This document shows, one piece after another, positions 21,983-29,540 of a stretch of DNA of 33,416 nt. Every line of letters starts with the position of its first letter. Positions within the stretch are counted from its first letter, which is position 1. The notes below the pieces were generated by a model. It did no database searches, was not told where the DNA came from, and saw only the letters and a program-made list of their open reading frames with translations. The DNA is from Chloroflexota bacterium (GTDB lineage: Bacteria > Chloroflexota > Limnocylindria > Limnocylindrales > CSP1-4): the NCBI GenBank assembly GCA_027364875.1, contig DAHXON010000037.1:1-33416 (forward strand). The letters are read 5' to 3'. The translations under genes were made by a program, and so were the position numbers.

Positions 21983-23386
21983 ATGTCGAACTCGCTCGAT
22001 CCCCAGACCATCGCCCTTCTGGTGATCCCGTTCATCGTCCTGGAGCTGGGCCTGCTGCTCTACGCCCTGTACGACCTCTTCCAGGAAGAGCGGCGGGTTC
22101 GCGGCGACAGCAAGATCATGTGGGCCCTGATCATCGCCTTCGTGAACATAATCGGCCCGCTGATCTACTTCTTCGTGGGCCGCGACGAGTCGCGAGGCGC
22201 GGAGTCGGCCTCCGGCACCCGGCCCACGACGAGGGTCGAGCCGATCGAGCGCATCCTCGCCACCTGGCCCAAGCTGGCGTCCGGCACGGGGGCCGGAGAA
22301 GCGGCCGCCGGTGTGGAAGCGGGCGTGGCGGCCGGCGGAGTGGCCGGCGTGGCGGCCGGCGTGGCGGCCGGCGGCGCCCCCGCACACGAGCTGGCCATAT
22401 CGACCAGCGGCCTTACGAAGCGGTATTCGGGCGGAGTGATCGCCCTGGACCACCTCAGCCTGAACGTGCCGAGCGGCAGCATCTTCGGCTTCCTGGGCCC
22501 CAACGGCGCCGGCAAGACCACCACGCTGCGGCTGCTCACCGGCCTGGCCCGCGCCACCGACGGCACCGGCACGGTGGCCGGCATCGAGATCGGCGGGACG
22601 GACGGGCGGCTTCCCCGCAACATCGGGTACCTGGACCAGGATCCGCGCTTCTACGGCTGGATGCGCGGCCGCGAGCTGCTCGACATGGTGGGCAAGCTCC
22701 ACGGTCTGCACGGCTACGAGCTGCGGCAGCGCGTCGGCGAAGTGTTCGAGATCGTGGGGCTCTCCGACGCCGCTCACCGGCGGATCGGGGGCTACTCGGG
22801 CGGCATGCGCCAGCGACTCGGGATCGGCCAGGCGCTCATCAACCAGCCGCGTGTCCTGTTCCTCGACGAGCCGGTCAGCTCGCTCGACCCGGAAGGTCGC
22901 CGCGACGTCCTCGAGATCGTGTCCCGGCTGCGCGGAACGGCCACGGTCTTCATGAGCACCCACATCCTCAACGACGTGGAACGCGTCTGCGACCGCGTCG
23001 CGATCCTCAACGTGGGACATCTCGTGGTGGAAGGCCCCATCGACGAGCTTCTCGATCGGTATGCCCAGCCCGTCTACGAGCTGGAGCCCGAGCCTCAGCA
23101 GGACGGCGCACTCGATAGGCTGGCCGGCCTGCTCCGGGGCGCGGCGTGGGTCCGGGAGATCCAGACCACTCCGGACACAGTCCGGGTCTTCGTCAACGAT
23201 CCGAAGATTGCCGGACCCGCGATCCTGCCCGCCATCGCCGGCAGCGGCGTGACGCTGGCCAGGTTCGAGCGGGCCAGACCGAGCCTGGAGGACGTTTTCC
23301 TCCGGCTAGTGGCCGAGCGGCCGGACATCGCCGTCGCCCCGGTGAACGTACCTGTCTGGGGCCTGGATGGGAGGGGCCGACGATGA
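21983..23386 (+). CDS. ABC transporter ATPase fused to N-terminal PLDc_N-like membrane domain
   Basis: The 467-aa protein has two parts. Residues 1-68 hold two membrane helices around YDLFQEERR and end IIGPLIYFFVGRDE, the pattern of the phospholipase D N-terminal (PLDc_N) domain. After an Ala/Gly/Val linker (about 101-135) comes an ABC-2 family ATPase: Walker A GPNGAGKT (172-179), signature YSGGM (271-275), Walker B VLFLDEP (291-297), H-loop H327, and a C-terminal extension ending SLEDVFLRLV. It should power the permease encoded next, whose ATG overlaps its stop. In Bacillus subtilis YxlE (PLDc_N) and YxlF (ATPase) are separate neighbouring genes with permease YxlG, so this looks like a fusion of that set. 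Cargo unknown. Confidence 0.93.
   Translation: MSNSLDPQTIALLVIPFIVLELGLLLYALYDLFQEERRVRGDSKIMWALIIAFVNIIGPLIYFFVGRDESRGAESASGTRPTTRVEPIERILATWPKLASGTGAGEAAAGVEAGVAAGGVAGVAAGVAAGGAPAHELAISTSGLTKRYSGGVIALDHLSLNVPSGSIFGFLGPNGAGKTTTLRLLTGLARATDGTGTVAGIEIGGTDGRLPRNIGYLDQDPRFYGWMRGRELLDMVGKLHGLHGYELRQRVGEVFEIVGLSDAAHRRIGGYSGGMRQRLGIGQALINQPRVLFLDEPVSSLDPEGRRDVLEIVSRLRGTATVFMSTHILNDVERVCDRVAILNVGHLVVEGPIDELLDRYAQPVYELEPEPQQDGALDRLAGLLRGAAWVREIQTTPDTVRVFVNDPKIAGPAILPAIAGSGVTLARFERARPSLEDVFLRLVAERPDIAVAPVNVPVWGLDGRGRR
22322..22369 (+). repeat. Four tandem 12-bp units coding for the Gly/Ala/Val linker
   Basis: Units start at 22322, 22334, 22346 and 22358. Three are GGCGTGGCGGCC and the second is GGCGGAGTGGCC. 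Because 12 is a multiple of three, gain or loss of units would change only linker length between the membrane domain and the ATPase. Confidence 0.8.
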
Positions 23387-24153
23387 TGGGCTTCCGAGTA
23401 CTCCTCGCCAAAGAGCTGCGCGAGCAGTTCCGGACCGGCCGCCTCATCGCCGTGGCGGCGGTCTTCGTCCTCTTCGGGATCCTGGGCCCGCTGACGGACC
23501 GCTATCTCAAGGAGATCCTCGACGCCGTGGGCAGCCAGAGCGGCGGCATGACCTTCACCGTCCCGGCGCCGTCGCTGCAGGGCGACCTCACCCAGGTCCT
23601 TAAGAACCTGTCCCAGTTCGGCATCGTCTGCGCGCTGCTGCTCGCCATGGGCGCCGTCGCGTGGGAGAAAGAGCGCGGCACTGCTGGCATGATCCTGACC
23701 AAGCCGGCGTCGCGGGCGTCGTTCCTGGCCGCCAAGCTGGTCGCGATCTCGCTGAACCTGGCCATCGCGACACTCCTCGGCTGCGGCCTGGGCTACCTCT
23801 ACACCGCCTTGCTGTACCCCTCGAACTTCCCGTTCGGCGGCTACGTCGCGATGGCGGCGATCCTGTGGTGGACGATGGTCGTCTTCGTGGCGATCACCCT
23901 GCTGGGCAGCACGCTGACGCGCTCGGCGATGGCCGCGGCGGGCCTTGCCTTCATCGCCTTCCTGGTCCTGGGCATCCTGGCCTCGATCCCGATGATCGGG
24001 CCATGGTCTCCGCTCGGCATCCTGACTCCGGCTCAGCATCTGGCGCTCGGCGAGCCCGCGGGCGATTTCCTCTGGCCGCTCGTCCTCAACCTCGCCCTGG
24101 TGCCGGTGCTGTTCGGCCTGACCTGGCTGGTCTTCCGCCGGCAGGAGCTGTAG
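23383..24153 (+). CDS. ABC-2 type transporter permease
   Basis: The 256-aa membrane protein has about six hydrophobic helices in the ABC-2 permease pattern: a cytoplasmic MGFRVLLAKELREQFRTGRL start with the conserved KELRE segment, a long first external loop, then EKERGTAGMILTKPASR before the central helices. It forms a complex with the upstream ATPase; ATG at 23383 overlaps the ATPase stop (ATGA), and GGAGG lies 8 nt before it. Together they resemble the YxlF-YxlG pair of Bacillus. Export substrate is unknown. It converges on the BNR-repeat gene with a 75-nt gap. Confidence 0.92.
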   Translation: MMGFRVLLAKELREQFRTGRLIAVAAVFVLFGILGPLTDRYLKEILDAVGSQSGGMTFTVPAPSLQGDLTQVLKNLSQFGIVCALLLAMGAVAWEKERGTAGMILTKPASRASFLAAKLVAISLNLAIATLLGCGLGYLYTALLYPSNFPFGGYVAMAAILWWTMVVFVAITLLGSTLTRSAMAAAGLAFIAFLVLGILASIPMIGPWSPLGILTPAQHLALGEPAGDFLWPLVLNLALVPVLFGLTWLVFRRQEL

Positions 24154-24181
24154 CGGACCACGACAGTCGCGTCGGCTCGGC

Positions 24182-24210
24182 TCGGCTCGGCGCCGGGCGT
24201 AGCCGCCGGA
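24182..24210 (+). repeat. 29-bp direct repeat, copy A
   Basis: This 29-bp segment is identical to 26644..26672. It lies between the ABC permease stop and the end of the BNR-repeat gene. Allowing a 2- versus 3-nt difference, similarity extends 11 more bp upstream in both copies (GCGTCGGCTCG). The pair brackets the sigma/BNR gene module. Confidence 0.85.
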
Positions 24211-24228
24211 CCGGATGCCGGCTCCGGG

Positions 24229-26019
24229 TCAGCTTCCGGAACCGGTTCCCACGACCCAGACGCGCCACTCCCCACTTGCCGCGAGAGGCGCAACGACCAG
24301 CAGCCGCCTGGAAACCGGCCCCGTCGAGTAGGTGAGCGCAACGACGTAGGCACGGTCGACGATCGCGGTGGACTGCAGGTTCGACCACATGGCCGACCCA
24401 AGCCCCGATTCGCTCAGCACGGTCGCGTCCCGAACGGCCGGCCCGACGTCGAAGGCGTAGTTCGACCCTCTGGCCAGCGCCGATTCCCTCGTTTCGAAGG
24501 CCGCCTCGCTGCCGTACGCCGCCTGGGAGTACTCGGACAGCATCAGCCAGGCCGACGTTGGGTCCTTGGTGACGAAGACCTGGAAATCGTTGGCCGTCTG
24601 CTCGGCAGTCGCTGCGTCCGTACTCGGCACAGGTGACACTTGCGCGCGAGCATTGCCGAAATCGGCCGGGAGCCAGCTCCTCCCGCCGTCGGACGTGATC
24701 ATCAGGACGTAGGAGTGTGCGTCGTTGTCGAACACGAGGGCCTCGCCGTGTCCGGCGTCCGACAAGCCCATCCATCCCCAGAAGATGTTGGACGGCATAC
24801 CCGAACAGTCGAATGACGTCCAGCTCTTGCCGAGGTCGTAGCTGACCCTGAAGGACTCGAAGCCGTTGTCACTGAGGATCGCCCAGACCGGACCGGCGAC
24901 CGCGCCGTATTCATACTCGAGGCCCATCGACGCCATGTGGCGGTCGACCTTCGTCACTGTCCACGTCCGGCCGCCATCCGGTGTCCGATAGAACCAGACC
25001 TGCGGGGCTCGCGCCTGCCCATACCAGACGATGTCCGCGGCGAGCGTGCCGATCTGGCCTTCCCAATCAATTGCCGTGGCGGAGACCTGTACGCCCTGAT
25101 CGTCGGCCAGCGACGCCGCGTCCGGAAGTGAGACCGCGGTCCAGGTTCGGCCGCCGTCGCGGCTGACCATCGGGGCGAGGTGGCTGGAGCTTCTGCCGTT
25201 GGGAGCCGAGGTCCAGAGAGTCGAGGCGTCCAGCGCAAGGAGGTCCGGGCCGAGCGACACGTTGGCCCTCACCACGCTCCAGGTCGCGCCACCGTCCGCG
25301 GTGCCGAAGATAGTCGCGGCGGGACTCGTGTCAGTGGAGCCGGCGTTCCCGCGGCACATCAGGAAGCCGCGCTGCGCGTCCACGAACGACAGCTCGACCG
25401 TGTCGCAGTTACCCCGATCGAGCCGGACCGACGTCCATGAAGCTCCGCCGTCGGTGGTCCGGTTGACGACGATTGAGTCGAGCGGCGGAGAAGTCGAGCT
25501 CGGCATGCCTGCCCAAGAGGCGGCGACGGCGGCGCGATATGAGCCGGCCGAGACCGTCCAGGCGTGCGACGCGTCCAGGACGTCGATCGCGTACACGGGC
25601 AGCGGAACGTGACTCGCCTTCCAGGTCGCGCCCCCGTCTGTCGAGAGCAACAGATAGTCGGAGGTGACGGCCCACAGGCCGCCCGCGCGAATCTCGCCCG
25701 CGCCGCCCACGGCTGCCCCCAGCGCCTTCGTGGCGTCGAAACCGGGCCCGGAAGAGGTGGGCCCGGCCAAGGGGCTGGCCTCGTTCGGGGCGATCGCGGG
25801 CAGCATCCGCGGCACGATGAGGCTCGCGGCGGCGAGCACCAGAACGGCGGCCGCGGCGGCGAGCTGCATGCGAACGTGGCCGCGATTCCGCGCCGGGAAA
25901 GCGTCGATGGCATCGGAGATCCTGGCCGGCAGTCGAGGATCGGCCGGTGGCGCGATGGCCCGGTAGTGCTCACGCAGGCTGCGTTCGAGGTCCATGTCCG
26001 ACTGGCTTCGGCTGGTCAT
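24229..26019 (-). CDS. Single-pass membrane protein with extracytoplasmic BNR/YCF48-like repeats, possible anti-sigma factor
   Basis: The 596-aa protein has a short cytoplasmic N-terminus (1-50, with LERSLREHYRAIAPPADPRLP), one membrane helix (about 51-70) and a large outer domain. That domain carries about seven Asp-box/BNR motifs: STDGGATW, TTDGGASW, TADGGATW, SRDGGRTW, TPDGGRTW, YDLGKSW and TSDGGRSW. These suggest a beta-propeller of the sialidase or YCF48 type, but no sialidase catalytic site is evident. Its ATG overlaps the stop of the ECF sigma gene (ATGA), the usual place for an anti-sigma gene. I infer an anti-sigma factor whose propeller senses something outside the cell; the N-terminus lacks a recognisable zinc-binding anti-sigma motif, so this is tentative. 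Confidence 0.85.
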   Translation of the reverse strand: MTSRSQSDMDLERSLREHYRAIAPPADPRLPARISDAIDAFPARNRGHVRMQLAAAAAVLVLAAASLIVPRMLPAIAPNEASPLAGPTSSGPGFDATKALGAAVGGAGEIRAGGLWAVTSDYLLLSTDGGATWKASHVPLPVYAIDVLDASHAWTVSAGSYRAAVAASWAGMPSSTSPPLDSIVVNRTTDGGASWTSVRLDRGNCDTVELSFVDAQRGFLMCRGNAGSTDTSPAATIFGTADGGATWSVVRANVSLGPDLLALDASTLWTSAPNGRSSSHLAPMVSRDGGRTWTAVSLPDAASLADDQGVQVSATAIDWEGQIGTLAADIVWYGQARAPQVWFYRTPDGGRTWTVTKVDRHMASMGLEYEYGAVAGPVWAILSDNGFESFRVSYDLGKSWTSFDCSGMPSNIFWGWMGLSDAGHGEALVFDNDAHSYVLMITSDGGRSWLPADFGNARAQVSPVPSTDAATAEQTANDFQVFVTKDPTSAWLMLSEYSQAAYGSEAAFETRESALARGSNYAFDVGPAVRDATVLSESGLGSAMWSNLQSTAIVDRAYVVALTYSTGPVSRRLLVVAPLAASGEWRVWVVGTGSGS

Positions 26020-26540
26020 CGGGTCATCTCCTCGTGGCGGCGCTCCGCCTCGAGCTCGGCGCGCACATGCGCCAGGGCCGAATGGAGTCGGGACTTCACG
26101 GTCCCCTCGCGCAGGTCCATGGCCGAGCCGATTTGCGGCACCGTCAGGTCACGCCCGAAACGCAGCGCCAGGATCGTTTGCTCCTCGGGCGTGAGCCGGC
26201 AGATGGCGCGGCTCAGCTCGTCCCGCCGGGAAAGCTGCTCGTCACGCGCGTCGTCGACCGCCTCCGTCTCGACGATTGTCGGCCGCGCTCGACGGCGAAG
26301 CTCGGCCCGGCAGACGTTCACCAGGATTCGGGTGAACCAGCCTTCTGCAGCCTCGGGATCTCGGAGCGAGGCTCGCTTGTCCCAGGCGAGGAGTACGGCC
26401 TCCTGGACGGCGTCTTCCGCAGCCTCCGGGTCGTGGAGGATCCAGGCCGCCAGGCGATGCGCCCTGGGAACGGCCTCGACGAGCAGGTCGCGGATCGCGA
26501 AATCGGTCTGGTTGCCTGTCCCCTCCGCCACGTCGAGCAT
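26016..26540 (-). CDS. ECF-type RNA polymerase sigma factor
   Basis: The 174-aa protein has sigma region 2 (about 25-85, with DPEAAEDAVQEAVLLAWDKR and WFTRILVNVCRAELRR) and region 4 (about 115-165, LTPEEQTILALRFGRDLTVPQIG then EGTVKSRLHSALAHVR helix-turn-helix). There is no region 1 or 3, as in the ECF group. It directs RNA polymerase to a specific gene set. GAGGGAG lies a few nt before its ATG. It is coupled to the BNR-repeat membrane protein downstream, its likely controller. The 577-nt upstream gap holds a repeat array and no evident promoter of the usual kind; autoregulated ECF promoters would not be recognisable without the consensus. Confidence 0.93.
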   Translation of the reverse strand: MLDVAEGTGNQTDFAIRDLLVEAVPRAHRLAAWILHDPEAAEDAVQEAVLLAWDKRASLRDPEAAEGWFTRILVNVCRAELRRRARPTIVETEAVDDARDEQLSRRDELSRAICRLTPEEQTILALRFGRDLTVPQIGSAMDLREGTVKSRLHSALAHVRAELEAERRHEEMTR

Positions 26541-26643
26541 TGTCTCCCTCGCCGGGCGCGTCGTCTGCGCCCTTCATACGACAGATGCGCCAGGCGTCCG
26601 GATCGTTCGATCTGGAGGCGCGGGCAGGCGCGTCGGCTCGACA

Positions 26644-26672
26644 TCGGCTCGGCGCCGGGCGTAGCCGCCGGA
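26644..26672 (+). repeat. 29-bp direct repeat, copy B
   Basis: Identical over 29 bp to 24182..24210 and in the same orientation. It sits about 100 nt upstream of the ECF sigma gene start, so the two copies bracket the sigma and BNR genes as a segment of about 2.5 kb. The 16-bp motif array begins 2 nt after it. Confidence 0.85.
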
Positions 26673-26673
26673 T

Positions 26674-26851
26674 CGACCTCCGGCGTCGGTATGAGCGTCC
26701 CACACTCGCTTTCTCCGACCTCGGGCGTCGAAACCGCGACGTCAGGACCTCGGCCGACCTCCGGTGTCGAAGCCCGGAGCTGAGGACGTCAACTTCCGAC
26801 CTCGGGCGTCGGCGCGCACCCGAGGGGCGCCGTCACCGACGCCCGATGTCG
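26674..26851. repeat. Array of a 16-bp motif, four direct copies and one inverted
   Basis: The motif CGACCTCSGGYGTCGR occurs at 26674-26689, 26716-26731, 26755-26770 and 26797-26812, and once inverted with one mismatch at 26836-26851. Start-to-start distances are 42, 39, 42 and 39 nt, leaving spacers of 26 and 23 nt in alternation. The variable bases are mainly at positions that would be third codon positions for a Thr-Ser-Gly-Val repeat, so it may be decayed coding repeats; an array of protein-binding sites is the other option. Confidence 0.7.
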
Positions 26852-27117
26852 ACGCCAGCCGCCCATCTCGTCCGAAGGGCGGCCAGCACTGCCACCGGCC
26901 CCGGGTGCGCTCTGCGCTAGAAGTACCCCTCCGGTGAGCTGCCTCGAAGGGTTGCGACTCGGAGGTCGGCCTACTCGTCCGCGAGCCTCTTTGGGGCGGT
27001 CCCGCCACGGGCGGATACCCATTCGGGCGGCAGCCGTTCCGCGCCTCACCACGTTGTGTCACCCCGGCTCGGGAGGTTGACACTCCGCCGATCCAGCCAC
27101 GTGGAGAGGAGAAACCG

Positions 27118-27540
27118 ATGCTGTGCGAATGCCACGTCTATCCCACGCTCCCCGTCAGCGACATGGCGCGAGCGCGCCAGTTCTACGAGAAGGTCCTCGG
27201 CTTCGAGCCCACGCACGTCTCGGAAGGTGGCGTCATGTATGACGCCCTGGGCTCGCGATTCTTCGTCTACCCGACCCAGTTCGCCGGCACGAACCGGGGA
27301 ACGGCGCTCGCCTTCGAGGTGGACGACCTTCCCAGGATGGTCAACGAGCTCAAGACTCGCGGCGCGCGATTCGAGGAGTACGACATGCCGGGCTTCAAGA
27401 CCGTGAACGGCATGGTCCAGACCCCCGACGGGCCCGGGGCCTGGTTCAAGGATCCGGACGGCAACATCCTCGCCGTAATCCAGCCCGCTCAGAAGCTGGA
27501 GTGGCCGCGGGAGAAGGTCGCGGCCGGCAACCGGGCCTGA
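27118..27540 (+). CDS. VOC (glyoxalase/bleomycin-resistance) family protein
   Basis: The 140-aa protein has two beta-alpha-beta-beta-beta halves: YPTLPVSDMARARQFYEKVLGFEP at the N-terminus and FEVDDLPRMVNELKTRGARFEEYDMP in the second half. It ends AWFKDPDGNILAVIQ, the typical VOC C-terminus. A His near the first strand (CHVYP) and the Glu-Val pairs are candidate metal or substrate contacts. Members act as lyases, isomerases, dioxygenases or drug-binding proteins, so function is open. GGAGAGGAG precedes the ATG. It stands alone between the repeat-rich gap and two hairpins that follow its stop. Confidence 0.88.
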   Translation: MLCECHVYPTLPVSDMARARQFYEKVLGFEPTHVSEGGVMYDALGSRFFVYPTQFAGTNRGTALAFEVDDLPRMVNELKTRGARFEEYDMPGFKTVNGMVQTPDGPGAWFKDPDGNILAVIQPAQKLEWPREKVAAGNRA

Positions 27541-27548
27541 AAGTCTGA

Positions 27549-27616
27549 AGGCGGCACGCCGCCTGCTTCGCAACCGCAGCTCGAAACCGGCGCCGGGCAT
27601 CCTCGGGGCCGGTTTC
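27549..27616. terminator. Two hairpins between convergent VOC and gatD genes
   Basis: AGGCGG/CCGCCT (27549-27564) forms a 6-bp stem with a 4-nt loop right after the VOC stop. GAAACCGGC (27583-27591) and GCCGGTTTC (27608-27616) form a perfect 9-bp stem with a 16-nt loop. The second stem is flanked by A/T-containing ends on both sides and could end transcription from both directions. Confidence 0.55.
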
Positions 27617-27620
27617 CGCT

Positions 27621-27648
27621 GCCCGCGGCCCGCGGCCCGCAGCCCGCG
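27621..27648 (+). repeat. Four tandem heptamers GCCCGCG
   Basis: GCCCGCG at 27621 and 27628, GCCCGCA at 27635 and GCCCGCG at 27642 form a short tandem array in the convergent gap between VOC and gatD. Confidence 0.75.
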
Positions 27649-27675
27649 GACGTCGCGCCCGGCAATCCCGGCCGA

Positions 27676-29061
27676 CTATCCGGCCTTTTGCCCTCGGACC
27701 AGGCGCGCCGGCTCCAGGGCCGTCCGCCTGCCGCGGTTCGCCATGGCTTTGGCCAGGGCAACTTCGTGGGCCCGCTGCTCCAGCGTGTCGTCGAGCGGGG
27801 CCAGAGAGACCCGGGCGGGCGAGGATCCCTCTGCGCGCCCGACCGCGATCTTGATGAGCTGATCGGTCAGCCAGGGGTTCTTGGGCAGGACCGGGCCGTG
27901 GAGATAGGTGGCGAAGACGTTGCCCGACCGCGCGCCTTCCCGCTCGTCGCGGCCGTTGTTGCCGGCACCCGCGATCACCCGCCCGAACGCCTCGCAACCG
28001 GAGCCTAGCTCCGTGAGACCGGAGTGGTTCTCGAAGCCCACCACCGTCTCCTTGACGCCGTTGAGCTCCACCTCGCAGGCCGCGTGCTGCATGAAGCGCT
28101 GCGGTCCGCCGTGGGTCTCCAGATCCAGGATTCCCGCGCCGAGCATCTCCTCGCCCGCGTTGGAGACGTAGCGGTGGCCGAGGAGCTGCAGTCCGGCGCA
28201 CACGGCGAAGACGATCACACCTTCCGCCACGGCCGCCCGCAACGACGCCGCCTTGAGAGCGAAGTCGGCGGCGGCGACGGCCATCTCCACGTCCTGGCCG
28301 CCGTGGAACAGGACGATGTCGAAGGTCCGGAAGTCCGGAACCTCACCCTTCTCCACGGCCACGATCTCGACCGGGATGCCCCGCCACTGAGCTCGTCGCT
28401 GCAGCGCGATCAGATTGCCGCCGTCCCCGGCCACGTTCAGCAGCGACGGGTACAGGTGGGCGATCCTGAGCGGCTTGTGGTCCCGCGAGTGCTCCGACGA
28501 GGCCGAATGAAGGGCCGGCGCGAGCGGGTTCGGGACTGCCGGCACGGACGAGAGCGACGAATTGGAAAGGTCCAGCAGCCCGGACGAGTTGTCGGGCCGG
28601 CTCGACGGCTCTTCGGGGGCGGGCACGGGGCCTTCCGCGGATGCGGAGGCGGAAGTGCCTGCGGCGGCCTCCTCGGCCGACACCCCCGCGGGCTTCTTCT
28701 TGCGCGAGCCCCGCGTCCCGGAACCGCCTTCGCGAACCGCGATGCGACGGTATCGATCCGTGGGATCGATCTGGTAGTCGGACGGCACCATGCCAGGGTC
28801 GAAGTGCCGATGCTCGGGCTTGCGGAGGCCTTCTTCGCCGGTGGCGGCGGGCTTGGGCGCCCCGGGCGCCTGCGCCGGTGAGCTGGAAACGTTGTCGACG
28901 TCGGGCTCGATAACCGTCCGAGCCGCCGGAGCCTGCTTCGGCGCGGCCGCCTTCGGGGCGCTCGACTTCGGGGCGCTCGCCTTCGGCGCGGCCGCCGTGG
29001 GCGCGGGCTTCGTGCGCGACGGCGCGGATCGGGTCGGCTTGTCGTTCTTCGGATCGCTCAT
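27676..29061 (-). CDS. gatD: Lipid II isoglutaminyl synthase glutaminase subunit GatD with long N-terminal extension
   Basis: Residues about 197-410 match GatD, the CobB/CobQ-like class I glutaminase that supplies ammonia to MurT for amidating D-Glu of the peptidoglycan stem: LRIAHLYPSLLNVAGDGGN, LFHGGQDVEM, nucleophile C288 in VCAGLQLLG, VGFENHSG and catalytic H388 in ATYLHGPVLPKNP. The first 195 or so residues are extra. They include a Lys/Ala/Pro-rich part (PKASAPKSSAPKAAAPK) and a charged part with RKPEHRHFDPGMVPSDYQIDP and RKKKP; GatD of Staphylococcus aureus is only about 243 aa. The ATG at 29061 overlaps the murT stop (ATGA), so translation is coupled. I found no alternative start nearer the GatD domain with a better ribosome site, but an internal start cannot be excluded. 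Confidence 0.9.
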   Translation of the reverse strand: MSDPKNDKPTRSAPSRTKPAPTAAAPKASAPKSSAPKAAAPKQAPAARTVIEPDVDNVSSSPAQAPGAPKPAATGEEGLRKPEHRHFDPGMVPSDYQIDPTDRYRRIAVREGGSGTRGSRKKKPAGVSAEEAAAGTSASASAEGPVPAPEEPSSRPDNSSGLLDLSNSSLSSVPAVPNPLAPALHSASSEHSRDHKPLRIAHLYPSLLNVAGDGGNLIALQRRAQWRGIPVEIVAVEKGEVPDFRTFDIVLFHGGQDVEMAVAAADFALKAASLRAAVAEGVIVFAVCAGLQLLGHRYVSNAGEEMLGAGILDLETHGGPQRFMQHAACEVELNGVKETVVGFENHSGLTELGSGCEAFGRVIAGAGNNGRDEREGARSGNVFATYLHGPVLPKNPWLTDQLIKIAVGRAEGSSPARVSLAPLDDTLEQRAHEVALAKAMANRGRRTALEPARLVRGQKAG

Positions 29062-29540
29062 ACGGCCCAGTATCTCCCGGTCCAGCCTCGCCGCCTCATG
29101 TCGTTGCGGAGCTCGATGAGCGGCGTGTAGCCGGACAGCACGACCAGCCGTCCACCCGGCAGTATCCGCGTCAGGGCTTCGTCGAGCGCCGCCCGCCGGT
29201 CCTCCACGACGTCGAGCTTGCTCATCGGCACGCCCGCGTAGTGGAGCCGGTTGGCCAGCTCGTCCGCGCGAGTGCCCGAGACGACCACCCGATCGACCTT
29301 CGGCGCCATCGATTCGAAGTCCACGTCCCACAGCCAGCCGAAGTCCTCGCCGTCCACGAGCGTGTTCGAGGCGGCGATCAGCAGCTGCTTCGGCTCGTCT
29401 TCGGTGGCCAGGGCGCGAAGCGTGGTGTTGTAGCTCGTGGGGTTCTTGGCGAACGCGAGCACGATCTCCCGACCGCCGGCTTCGATCCGCTCCAGGCGCC
29501 CGAAAGCCGGCCCGACGTCGGCCAGCGACTCTGCGGCATG
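29058..29540 (-). pseudogene. murT: MurT C-terminal part, separated by an in-frame TAG
   Basis: Directly after the TAG at 29543-29541 the same reading frame continues as HAAESLADVGPAFGRLERI and LAFAKNPTSYN, then the DUF1727-type domain with DFGWLWDVDFE, whose Asp is the MurT residue that works with GatD, and RYTPL-like SGYTPLIELRNDM. It ends with TGA overlapping the gatD ATG. The only plausible restart in frame is the GTG at 29462, which would leave out the start of the domain. Apart from the one stop codon this is a normal continuation of MurT, so either the gene is a recent nonsense mutant, the TAG is a sequence error, or it is read through. Confidence 0.85.

Larger units (their letters stand above)
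26541..27117. other. 577-nt gap without a supported gene
   Basis: The gap separates the ECF sigma gene (minus) from the VOC gene (plus). The open frames here on either strand are Arg-rich or interrupted and do not look like protein. It contains copy B of the 29-bp repeat, the 16-bp motif array (26674-26851) and, close to the VOC gene, an inverted repeat GTGTCA (27056-27061) / TGACAC (27078-27083) that might be an operator. Nothing else is evident between about 26852 and 27055. Confidence 0.6.

Noticed and set aside
26674-26851. CRISPR array
   Set aside because: Repeats are only 16 bp, degenerate, include an inverted copy, and there are no cas genes. The spacing alternates 42/39.
26540-26920. 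Possible 126-aa Arg-rich protein on the plus strand
   Set aside because: It lacks a ribosome site, overlaps the repeat array and the start of the sigma gene, and its composition is that of non-coding GC-rich DNA.
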